This document shows, one piece after another, positions 40,079-49,400 of a stretch of DNA of 64,000 nt (position 1 is the first letter of the stretch; each line of letters begins with the position of its first letter). Under the pieces are notes generated by a model, which saw only the letters and a list, made by a program, of their open reading frames with translations, did not search any database and was not told the origin of the DNA. Made by a program: the position numbers and the translations under genes. Location of the stretch: positions 496,001 to 560,000 of the forward strand of contig BGKB01000015.1 in NCBI GenBank assembly GCA_003116975.1. Reading direction: 5' to 3'. Source of the DNA: Aurantiochytrium sp. KH105 (Eukaryota > Sar > Bigyra > Thraustochytrida > Thraustochytriidae).

Positions 40079-42205
40079 TCAGGACTCGGCAAGATTTGCT
40101 TTTCTGTCGTCACTGGCCGTCAACGCATACGTGATCTCGCCTTGCTCGTTTTCTCTTTCCTCACACGCGGTCATGACTTGATGATTTTCTCTTTCCCCAA
40201 GCTCAATCACTGCAGCAGCTCCATCATCTAAAAGTACATATTGGATCTGCCGGCGCTTCCAGCAGCGATGCGCAAGCGTGGCGAACATTATGAAAAGAGC
40301 GAGAAATAATGCCCCGCTCCCAACATCCTGCGCCAGCGAGACCCTCTTGGGTTTCTGCTCCCTCGACCTCTCTCGCACCTCCAGCGTGCGGGCTCGAAAG
40401 ACCTCTGCCTTGCAACTACAGACACGCAAAGGAGGATCATGAGGTTTGGGGACATTGCAGTCAACAGGAGGCCGATGGCGAATGTCTTCGCTGCTGTTGG
40501 TCGAAAAGATTTCCGCACTTGGCATGCAGACAAAGTCTCCGAGGGCGCGCATGTCTCGAAGCAATGACGCATTTCTTACATTTCCCAAGCGGTCGCAGGC
40601 AATTTCTTTGGTGCACTCGAGCGTCGGCTCGATTGGCCGCCACACGGCGTCAGCAACGAGAACATCATAGGTATAAGGAAGCAAAGCCCGGTCGTCACGC
40701 AGTGAAGGACTGTTGAGGGCGAGAATATCGGCGTGTGTGAGACAAGGCTCCTTTGGGTTGGCAGAATGTGCTGGCGTGCTCGCGTCCCCACTGCCTGTCA
40801 GATTTGAGACTCCGATATCGTTACTGGAAAAGCAAAACTCTTCCGAGATGTCATCCTCAAGAGCCATCCCAGGGCACCTGCCAACGAGAGGAAATCCACC
40901 AAAATTGTTCGCAAGGGTTGGCGCTTCGCTACGTTGAGCAGCCCACCTGAGATGCAGCAGGTCTGTAAAGGCATGAATGCTGTAAAAGTAGTTCTCGTTC
41001 AACGAAAAGGCTCCATCCCAAAAGTCTGCGCCCACAAAGCCGCACTCGTATCGATTCAACGAACACGCACAGCGTTCCCCCTCGACACACGTTCCAGAAG
41101 TCGGACACTGAAGAGCCCCACTGCGCCATTCTGTACCCTTGAAATCAATACTTTGCCGCTTAAATGTCTCGCGGAGCCAACGCACGTGCAGCGATGCGCC
41201 AGAAACACCGACAACAGCCTCGTGCACCGCCGGTGCTGCAAAGCATCCGATAATGCTCAGCGACAAAAGAACGGACAGCATCCACGACCACCGCGAGGGC
41301 CAATGCATGTCAGTCCCTTTCGCCTCGGCGTGGAGCTTGCCGAAGCAGAGAACTGACATGCAAGCGGAAGCAAAGGTTCCCAGCGAAAGGAAAGCCAGCA
41401 TTGTCACGAACACCGCATCACCCACCCCTTCGTCGTAAAAGGTACCCATGCTTACGTGCGGCGCATTGTGAGGACCAATGTCTGGTCCCTGACGCGTGAA
41501 CCCGCGACCTTGAACGCACATCATGAACACGGTATAATTACTGGCACCCTGGCAATCTCTAAATGTCGAACCGATCGCCGTCGGTGCTCCAAGAACCCAG
41601 CCAGGATTTCGAGCAAGCCCTGGACACTGCGCTTGGTTCCACGGACTACGCCACCACCCATGTCCATTGCCCATCACGAAGTCGCCATCGCTCTCTGCGT
41701 CCATGCCAAAGATCTCGTTCATGAGCGGTTGCAATTCTGGCACCACGCCACGCTCCACTTTGCTCTCAAAGACGGGATCTTCGATGCAATATTCGTTGTC
41801 TGGATCTCCAAAAGGCGAACCCCAGTACTTCCATAGCGAGCCTGACCACCAGTTTCCTGTCTGAGCAATGTCTGTCGCAAAGTCCCAGTATGGCAGCGCC
41901 CCAAGCGTAACATTGGGCTCCAGCGTCGACACGATCGCCAGCACCGACGCCTCAACTTCAAGCAGCAGAGCCCGGTGAAAGGTCATTTGATTCTCAATGT
42001 CGTGGCCTTGGTCCACACATGGATGCAGCGCCGAGGTGGCGTGTTTGAGCAGCATGTACGCGTGCGAGCGATAAGCCGTCCCAAAGCGTCGCTGCCCGGC
42101 GGCCATGGACGTTGTTCGCATGGTTCGCAGCGCCGCAAAGTACGCCTGCCGCTGCGTCTCGGACAACGTGCGGATCTCGCGCCGTACGCGCCGCCGCCCT
42201 GTCAT
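40079..42205 (-). CDS. Tyrosinase-type copper oxidase with a membrane-spanning insertion
   Basis: 708 aa. The type-3 copper fold starts at VRREIRTLSETQRQAYF. CuA residues lie around H61/H68 (HPCVDQGHDIEN) and H77 (MTFHRAL), followed by the family's PYWDF (105-109). The CuB start is GPHNAPH, H246 and H250. The third CuB His is probably H411 in NYFYSIHAFTDLLHLRW, aligned with the usual HHxxxD site; the first His of that pair is Ile here. Between them lie about 160 residues, where 20-30 are usual, including two hydrophobic helices at about 264-290 and 307-334 and a Cys-rich segment (367-388). A third helix near 621-640 precedes a cytosolic tail. No signal peptide is visible at the start. Related enzymes oxidise phenols to quinones. 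Confidence 0.8.
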   Translation of the reverse strand: MTGRRRVRREIRTLSETQRQAYFAALRTMRTTSMAAGQRRFGTAYRSHAYMLLKHATSALHPCVDQGHDIENQMTFHRALLLEVEASVLAIVSTLEPNVTLGALPYWDFATDIAQTGNWWSGSLWKYWGSPFGDPDNEYCIEDPVFESKVERGVVPELQPLMNEIFGMDAESDGDFVMGNGHGWWRSPWNQAQCPGLARNPGWVLGAPTAIGSTFRDCQGASNYTVFMMCVQGRGFTRQGPDIGPHNAPHVSMGTFYDEGVGDAVFVTMLAFLSLGTFASACMSVLCFGKLHAEAKGTDMHWPSRWSWMLSVLLSLSIIGCFAAPAVHEAVVGVSGASLHVRWLRETFKRQSIDFKGTEWRSGALQCPTSGTCVEGERCACSLNRYECGFVGADFWDGAFSLNENYFYSIHAFTDLLHLRWAAQRSEAPTLANNFGGFPLVGRCPGMALEDDISEEFCFSSNDIGVSNLTGSGDASTPAHSANPKEPCLTHADILALNSPSLRDDRALLPYTYDVLVADAVWRPIEPTLECTKEIACDRLGNVRNASLLRDMRALGDFVCMPSAEIFSTNSSEDIRHRPPVDCNVPKPHDPPLRVCSCKAEVFRARTLEVRERSREQKPKRVSLAQDVGSGALFLALFIMFATLAHRCWKRRQIQYVLLDDGAAAVIELGERENHQVMTACEERENEQGEITYALTASDDRKANLAES

Positions 42206-42291
42206 GCTGCTGTCTCCACGACGGCCATGCCGCAGCCCTTTCGATGCTCGATCACGGTTTGCGCAAGTGTTTCTTTCCCATGATCAGCCAT
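42202..42291 (-). other. Short upstream ORF overlapping the tyrosinase start
   Basis: A 29-codon ORF starting ATGGCTGATCATGGG at 42291 ends in a TGA that overlaps the tyrosinase ATG (ATGA, 42202-42205). It is in another frame. Could be a translational uORF or a remnant of a longer N-terminus. Confidence 0.4.
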
Positions 42292-42465
42292 CGATCGACT
42301 TGTAAAAGTCATCTCCTGCGAGTGTGTGTGAGCGAGTGGGTCATGCGATCATTGTGAATGTAAAACGATTGGCATCGTCAACTTGCACGCACTGGCATTG
42401 CGGGGAGTATAGCGGGCCCGCGGCGCTCAAGTTGAGGGCAGGGTTAATCATTACTGTGTTAGTAG

Positions 42466-45400
42466 CTATCGCTGCATCGCTTCGCGCGCAAGACGAAGAT
42501 CGTGGCGACACGCATGCTCGAGTCGCGAAATGGACTGCTGACAGCGAGCAAGGCGCAAACGCATATCCCACATCTGCTTGTCGCGCTCGGCTGTGGAGGT
42601 TGGCGAAGAAGAGGCGGACACGACCAGAAGCGAAGGCGAGGAAACATCGGCCTGCTTGACTTCAACCTCGACACCGTCCTGCTCCTCAACAGCAATCGTG
42701 GCCCGTTCAGGCGCCTTATTCTCGCGGAATCCATGCTCGGCGGTCGGTGCTGGACCTCGACGATCATACTTTGTCACCGAGATTCCTGCGCTTCCGTGAG
42801 AAGCAGCAGCAGCAGCAGCATGTTGCCGCCAGGCTGAAAATGCGTAACGTACTTGATCGTCATGACAGTGCTTGAGATAGAACTCTGCCATGCGATCGAG
42901 CGCCCACGTGCACTCCATCGTGCGAAGCATGTCGAAGCGTTTCCACGCTGCAAAACCTCTGCGCTTCAGCAATCTGTCCATTACAGTCGAGAGCGTCACG
43001 CCCATCGTGCTAGCTCGCGCCCACTCGCGCCATCTTGCGAGACATCGTGTCAGCGCCATAGTTCTGGTGCGAAGCATGCAAGACTCGAGCGCCTCAGCGA
43101 TCAAGCTCGCGCCGTATGAGGTCTCGATCGTCCGGGTCATCACAAAACGTTTCCACGCACTCAAGCCGCGAAGAAGTGTCGTGCGTCGAAGTCCCGATGC
43201 AAGCGCATGCTGCAAGGACACCAGCGCTGTCCAGCGTCGCCAGCGATGGAAATGCTCGCGTAAAGAGGCGCTTGTGTACTGCGCAAGGTACCGCGAGAAG
43301 ATGTCAGAAATTGTGCTGATTGCATATGACTCCTCTGCGGCGCGAAACATGACAAAGCGCTTCCACTGAGAAAACCGCGCCGACAAACGCTGGCGCCGCA
43401 TGGCCTGGTGTACGAGACGGGTAAAAATGGATGCATTGCTCGATGCGTAGGCGCATAAGAAGCGGTCCCAGGCCTGACGCAGTGCGTACTGCGACACAAA
43501 ACGAGTCAGCGCCTCCAGCGCAACACCTTGCTTCATCATTTGCACCATGACAAACTGCTTCCAGCAATTCATACCTCGCTGCTTGCGCACTTGATTCAAC
43601 GCGCGCGAAAGAACGTCCTGCAAAGAATGCGCAGCCTCTCGGACCTCGATGTGCGCCTTCCATGTTGCAAAGGCAGTACTCAAGCGGCACGTTGACCAAC
43701 CCTGGCTCAAACGGCGGAGCTGACGTCGCAATTGCGCATTCATTGTCCAGCGATCCCAAGCAATGAAAAGCACTCGCCACTCTTTTTTGCAAATCATCGT
43801 ATGCAGCTTCCAGCGTCGAAACGCAATGTCCGCTCGATCGTGCGGCGACGGCGTTGTAGATTGGTCATCTTCACACGGCGCAGGCAGATCCATTTGCTCT
43901 TGCGAGGCTGGCCGTGTGTGATGAGTGCGAGTAGAGCGCTGTCTAGCATGCCGCGTCCACGTTCGCCACGCTACAGTAAGTTCTCGCTGCAGGTGTCTGC
44001 ACCAAAGAATCCAAAGACGTGCTGCACCGCCTGTTCTGCGCGCATCTCGTAGCTCGAACCCTGCCTGAACCTGAGCCACCGGAACAATCTGTTGCGCTGC
44101 CGCTCTCCACAGACGCAATGCACGAGCAAGGTATTGTCGTCTCGTCTTGCGCAACAAAGCTCTCAGCATAGATTGCCTCAATGCACTCCAACGTGAATCT
44201 GCAGCGGATGAAGAGCTGACGGAGCTCAAGACGAGCTCTTCCGCCTCGCAGTCTGCCATTAAATCAAACGATGATGCAGCACTCGAGGAAGCCACTGCAG
44301 GGGAATGTGGACATGGCTCGGCGTGATGCAAGTTAACTGCGCTTGAAGTCTGAGCAGCAAGAGCTGGATCCTCCGGCGCTTGTGCAAAAGTTTCAAAGCT
44401 CCTTTCGTCTGTCTCTGTCTTCTCCTTTTGCCCTCGCGCATCGCATGGCTTATTGTGTTGTGGCATCTCCTGTGTCGGTGCGGCGTTAATCTCGGGCCAG
44501 TAAACACGGACATCAGTGCGACAGACAGTGGAAAGAGGTACGCCGCGCAAAGTTGTCAAGATTCGACGAATGCCATTTGCAGAGATCCAACCAGCATTCG
44601 AAGCGTCAACATAGAGGCCGATGAGCGTTGCTGCAGTCTCAGCACCACGGTCGGGGATTCCGGCAAGATGAATCACTCGCCCGTCGGCCATAGCAAGCGC
44701 GAGCACAGCTCCATCTGCAGACGAAGTCCAGGACTGCACAGACTTGAGGGGATACGAATGCCCTCGATCCTGTGTCATGCACACGTGGATCCCTGAAAAG
44801 TTCACCGCAAACCATTCCACATGAGCCGGCAAGGGCCCGAATTTCTCCCTTCTTGCACCTGCAGCATTAATATCGGATTCCCCATAGTAGATGTGATTGC
44901 TCGTCTCAGCTGACACAAAGGGGGCACTCGAAAATGTAACATTGCAATCTGCTACTGGCCCGTGCGCTGCCTGTGAGCTTGCTCTTCGCCTTGGACGTTG
45001 CTTTGCGTGTTTTGGCGAAGATGATGGTGGTGCACTTGTATGTACTCGATCGGCGCTGAAAAAGTCTGCTTCCCAAAGTGACGCAAAGAGTTTCCGAACC
45101 GTTCTCACAAAGGCTGCTTTTCGACTGTTTACGTTTTGCCATCGCTGCGTCAGCTCTCCGTAGGATCCAAGAGCTTGCGAAATAACCGCGGGAAGACCCG
45201 CGCGACCGCAAAGGGCCTCCGGCTTGAAGTCTGCCGCAAATGCACAGAGCGTACCGGCAGCCTCTTCCGGGGATACGAGGTCTGCTTCGCAGGTCATGCC
45301 TAAATATGCCAAGGCGAGCAGTTCACCAGCGTGAATTATGCTTGATGCTCGAAAGTGACCCTGCTGCAGACGAAAGAGCGCTTCCCGAAACTGCAATTCG

Positions 45401-45963
45401 GCTCGTGCGGCGTCAGGACTCGCCTGCATGTAGGGCCGCACCAGTTGTGCAAAGCCATGCTCGCGAAAGACGAGCCTTGCGCCCACAGGAAAGGCTCGCA
45501 TGCAATCAACGAAGCGAATATCAAGGGGCAAAAGATGCATCACACCGTCTCTCTCCCGGTAGAGCCCTGCTCGCACAAGCGCTTCGCTATCGTAGTCTGG
45601 TCCATAGACAAATGCGCACACCGCCTCAAGCACGTCCTGGACGCACATCATCTTGCTTTCGTCCTCGTGACTCATCCACGCAATATCGTGCTGCGTTTCG
45701 AACGTTTTCCCATACATGTTTCCATCCCCTTCATCAGCTCGATGCCGACGAGCACAGGCCTCCCAGCCTAGGTCCACCTGCACGTCCGCAACGTAGGCCC
45801 AGCGCGTCGCCGCGGTCTCCTCGGTGTTTCTCGTCCGCCTTTTCACTCGAAGACCTGACGCCGTTTGCTGCAGCCGGGACGGCGCGCGGCGCGGCGCAGG
45901 TTTCCAGCCGCACGGGCCCAATAGCACGCGTGCCTCGTCCATGGCTGCGAATGCCTTGGACAC
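42466..45963 (-). CDS. FERM-like domain protein with Sfi1-type Trp repeats
   Basis: 1165 aa. About residues 90-460 look like a FERM module. A central helical region (MCVQDVLEAVCAFVYG to RTVRKLFASLWEADFF) is followed by a PH-like lobe: HVEWFAVNFSGIHVCMTQD, YPLKSVQSW, AVLALAMADGRVIHL, AATLIGLYVDA. About residues 588-1050 contain many repeats of the type (L/A)xxW(K/R)xF..., for example FATWKAH, MNCWKQFV, FSQWKRFV, LSAWKRFVMTRT, LARWREWA, FAAWKRFDMLRTME and FSAWRQHA. These resemble Sfi1 centrin-binding repeats of centrosomes/basal bodies. A Ser-rich linker sits between. FERM assignment is moderate and the Sfi1-like repeats are clear by eye. Single exon. Confidence 0.72.
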   Translation of the reverse strand: MSKAFAAMDEARVLLGPCGWKPAPRRAPSRLQQTASGLRVKRRTRNTEETAATRWAYVADVQVDLGWEACARRHRADEGDGNMYGKTFETQHDIAWMSHEDESKMMCVQDVLEAVCAFVYGPDYDSEALVRAGLYRERDGVMHLLPLDIRFVDCMRAFPVGARLVFREHGFAQLVRPYMQASPDAARAELQFREALFRLQQGHFRASSIIHAGELLALAYLGMTCEADLVSPEEAAGTLCAFAADFKPEALCGRAGLPAVISQALGSYGELTQRWQNVNSRKAAFVRTVRKLFASLWEADFFSADRVHTSAPPSSSPKHAKQRPRRRASSQAAHGPVADCNVTFSSAPFVSAETSNHIYYGESDINAAGARREKFGPLPAHVEWFAVNFSGIHVCMTQDRGHSYPLKSVQSWTSSADGAVLALAMADGRVIHLAGIPDRGAETAATLIGLYVDASNAGWISANGIRRILTTLRGVPLSTVCRTDVRVYWPEINAAPTQEMPQHNKPCDARGQKEKTETDERSFETFAQAPEDPALAAQTSSAVNLHHAEPCPHSPAVASSSAASSFDLMADCEAEELVLSSVSSSSAADSRWSALRQSMLRALLRKTRRQYLARALRLWRAAAQQIVPVAQVQAGFELRDARRTGGAARLWILWCRHLQRELTVAWRTWTRHARQRSTRTHHTRPASQEQMDLPAPCEDDQSTTPSPHDRADIAFRRWKLHTMICKKEWRVLFIAWDRWTMNAQLRRQLRRLSQGWSTCRLSTAFATWKAHIEVREAAHSLQDVLSRALNQVRKQRGMNCWKQFVMVQMMKQGVALEALTRFVSQYALRQAWDRFLCAYASSNASIFTRLVHQAMRRQRLSARFSQWKRFVMFRAAEESYAISTISDIFSRYLAQYTSASLREHFHRWRRWTALVSLQHALASGLRRTTLLRGLSAWKRFVMTRTIETSYGASLIAEALESCMLRTRTMALTRCLARWREWARASTMGVTLSTVMDRLLKRRGFAAWKRFDMLRTMECTWALDRMAEFYLKHCHDDQVRYAFSAWRQHAAAAAASHGSAGISVTKYDRRGPAPTAEHGFRENKAPERATIAVEEQDGVEVEVKQADVSSPSLLVVSASSSPTSTAERDKQMWDMRLRLARCQQSISRLEHACRHDLRLAREAMQR

Positions 45964-46410
45964 AAGCTCCGCCGTGCCTTACCTTGTCTTGCCTCGCGTT
46001 GGCCAAGACAGGTTGTCTTCTCGTTGTGCAACCGAGAGCCCTGGTTTCCCGCTGCCCGTCTCCGTCCACCTTGCTCCTTCTCTTGGCCCTGCCCGGTCTT
46101 GCCACAGGCAAGCATTAGGCGTTTTCGTTTCTCTCGCTCTGTGAATGGTGCCGATGGATGGATGACCCGTGTGTCCCGACTTGGTTTTCTTGCATCAATC
46201 AGTCACACTGTCATGATAAGGCTAGAAGGCTGCCAGCCCAACGGCCTCTAACGGAAGCGCCCATGGCAAACATCAAGCGAGCGAGCGAGCGCGCGAGCAG
46301 GCGCGCGAGGCGCGGAAGCGCAGAGAATTCACGCTGGCGCGCGTCCGCTGCAGCTACTGCAGCGGCGGGCGAAGAGCGAGGCCCGCAGGGGGCGGCGACA
46401 AATTCGCGTT
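45964..46410. promoter_or_regulatory. Divergent promoter region, FERM-Sfi1 / CatSper-like
   Basis: 447 bp between start codons. gcgagcgagcgcgcgagcagg-type GC-rich words at about 46278-46315. No gene seen. Confidence 0.45.
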
Positions 46411-49400
46411 GTGCTCGCGGGGGCGGAAACGGCCGCTCGAAGCGACATGGGAGCATCGCGACGAGGAGCCCCGAGGAGGACTCCAGAGAAAACTTGCGCG
46501 AGGTGCGAGCAGCGGCGTGGGGAAGGCAAGAATGCGAGAATTCGTGAGAAAGCGACGAGGCCATGGACTACAGCAGCGCTTGGGGCTCTGGTGACAGTCT
46601 TTGGTCTGCGCATGCAAATGGCAATCGCAGCGCAGATCTCGGGAATATATGCGACAGCACACAAATCAAGTCAGAGGTCGAGCTTGCACGTCGATGAACT
46701 CGTCCATTGGGTGGTTGATACCGCAAGTAGCAGTGTAGACGTAGATGAGCTGCTTTACGTCTCGCTCTTCGTTGACGAAACGCTTGTTGGCAATGCGACA
46801 GCCAATAACTCTGAAAATGATGGCACTTTGACTTCGACCTTCACTAAAGCTGGAACATTTGAGGTGACAGGACAGCTGTACAACATCAATGGGACGCTTC
46901 AAGACGAATTTGTTACAGAGGTCTATGTGGAGGAAAAAGCACAAAACTGCATCGAATTTTACCCAGTGGAGGGCGACACACTGGTTCCGAGTTCGACGGG
47001 CACCTTGCGCCTCGCAGCCCGGTTCCTGAGAAGTGCGGGCGAGACAGTAATGATGGGAATCGAAGACGACGAGATTACCCGCGAGCTTCTCAGCATTGGG
47101 GAAGCACCGATCGTCCGGATACGTTCTGAAGAAGCCCTTACTGTCGCAGGCTTCTTGTACAACGAAACGTTCGAGTGTTGGAATGAAGACGATGAAGTCA
47201 ATGAGCAGTGCACGAGAGCGCAACCTGTTGAAGGAGGGTGGCTGATTGAGCTTCAGGCAAAGGAGTGGACGGGATCAGCTTGGTTGAGCGTTGAATCTTC
47301 GTCGCACATTGCGCTGAACGGGGAGTGCGGTGTCCTTGCCACAAAAGTTCCAGTCATCGTGAGTCCACTCGCGAAAACTTTCATAGGTGTGACGCGCAAT
47401 ACATCGTATGCTCCAATGGCTCTTTCGCTTCCTGCATCAAGAGCTGTGATGCACTTGACCGCGAGCCTGCCATGCATGCCAAACGTAATGGCAACAATCG
47501 ACAACGATGCAAATGTGCCAGGGACAATCACCATTTCGTATGACGCAATGCGCAACTTTCGTGCATTTGATGTGGGATCGATACCGGCATGGACTGAAGG
47601 TGTTTATACAAGCCAGCAGCTTTGCCAGATGCTCGAGTGTGGAAACCTCGCTGTGATGGATCTTGCATTTCTCGCCGACGACACTGTTCTCTTGACCACA
47701 ACGCAGGGACTTGTGGCCGTCGAGTTTGGAGCGTTCGGTGCCCAAGCTCACATTCTACCTCGGACAGGGTCATGGCGAATTACCGCGAGTACTCACTGCC
47801 ATGGAGAGCTCTCCCCGTCATCGACCTCGGTTGAATCGCACAGCTTACATCGACGTGTATTTTTGAAACAGGATAGCGTGGCTGAGCTGCTTGAAGTTAC
47901 GACAGACGAGTTGACGGGCGAAAAGGCATTTACATTCAAGAATCTCCAGTACTTGGTCGAACCCTTTACGTCTCGTGATGGGCACGAGCTCCTCTCTGCC
48001 ATGTATTGCACCGTCGAACCACGTATGGTGCTCATGCTCTATCGATCGAATTCGGAGCGCGACATTAACTTTGTGGGTACGATGTGCGACGGCGAGGCAA
48101 CTCCAATGGAGAAGCCAATGTGTTACGAAGAGCTTGATGATGGTAGCACCGTTTTGAAGCCAAACATGGGTTACGTATTTCCCGAAGGTGCGGAACTTCG
48201 TGGTATGTGCGCACACAATACTGGGCTGGGAGTCTTTGCCTACGGCCACAGCCTTTGGATCAGTTTCGATGGCGCCCATCACTTTGATCCTGTTCTTCAG
48301 CTTGATGACGATGAGGAAATCGTGGGTTGTCCAATTAGCTCAGCAAGTAAAGGCGCCTTTTTGGTGCAAACAACACGCGGGCGTGTATTCTTTGGCAAAA
48401 TCCACGTCAAGGGTCTCATTCCACTCTACAATAGCCTCGGTACTGACAAGCTGGTGCAGCTGAGCGCTGATAACGTACCGTACTGGGTCCGGAGATCCGC
48501 CTTGGGTCAAGTCGAGCGCTTCGATGTCCCAATCAAACTTCAGTTCGAGGTGTTCTCGGAGCGCGCAGCTGATTTTCAATGGGTCGTTTCTTCTTTGCAC
48601 GGGTCGAGAATCGCTGTCGGTTGCATTGATACAGCAAGCGGTCAGTTAATGGATCAGTGTTTTCGGACGCAGCATGAAGGTATGATCGTGCAACCATTGC
48701 AAGCGAACATTTACGACGTCGACCTGAGTACGGGCATGGCCTTTGCCAAAACGGCCTCAGAGGTTGGAGAGACGTTGAGCATCGACGAGCAGCCGTGTGC
48801 ACTTCAGATAACTGCTTCGCAAGCGCTGTCGTCGGTTTGCAACAAGGGGGAAACAAGACCGCCGCTGAGTGTTGCGCTGAGCGCAACAGAGCCCGGAAGT
48901 AGCGAGGAGAACTCCTGTTTAGCATCGCTCACAGCCGGCAGAACGATCTTCCTCTCTGCGAGACAAGGCAGTGTGACGCTGGCGCTTCTCTCTGGCGTCA
49001 CGAATGACACAGCCGGTATTGCATATTGCGCGTTTGGAGAGTTTCCTCCGGCCGCGGACGCCAGCACGCAAGTTCTGATTGGGAGCGCGCAGTGGACAAC
49101 GCTCGCCTCTGCCAATTTACGGCTGCGTTTTCCCTCGTGCCCTTTGCCTGCATTGCAGATCTACCCGTCCATCTCAAGCCCATCGGTGCGGACGCTTGAC
49201 AAGTATGATATCTTTTACTGGGGTGGACTCATCGCGGACCAGCATGCAGAGAAGAATCGAGCGGTGGAGTCGGTTTTAGGTAACGATTCGTTTTGGATGG
49301 CTTCTGGGGATGAGGATCTGATTCGAATCTTGCGCGTGAGACCATCGCTCACGACTGCGCATGTGCATCACTTTATTGATCCAGGGTTTTCGCCAACGGC

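Noticed and set aside
45240-46118. 292-aa plus-strand ORF at the FERM-Sfi1 5' end
   Set aside because: Antisense to the FERM-Sfi1 N-terminus; Arg/Pro/Ala-rich shadow.
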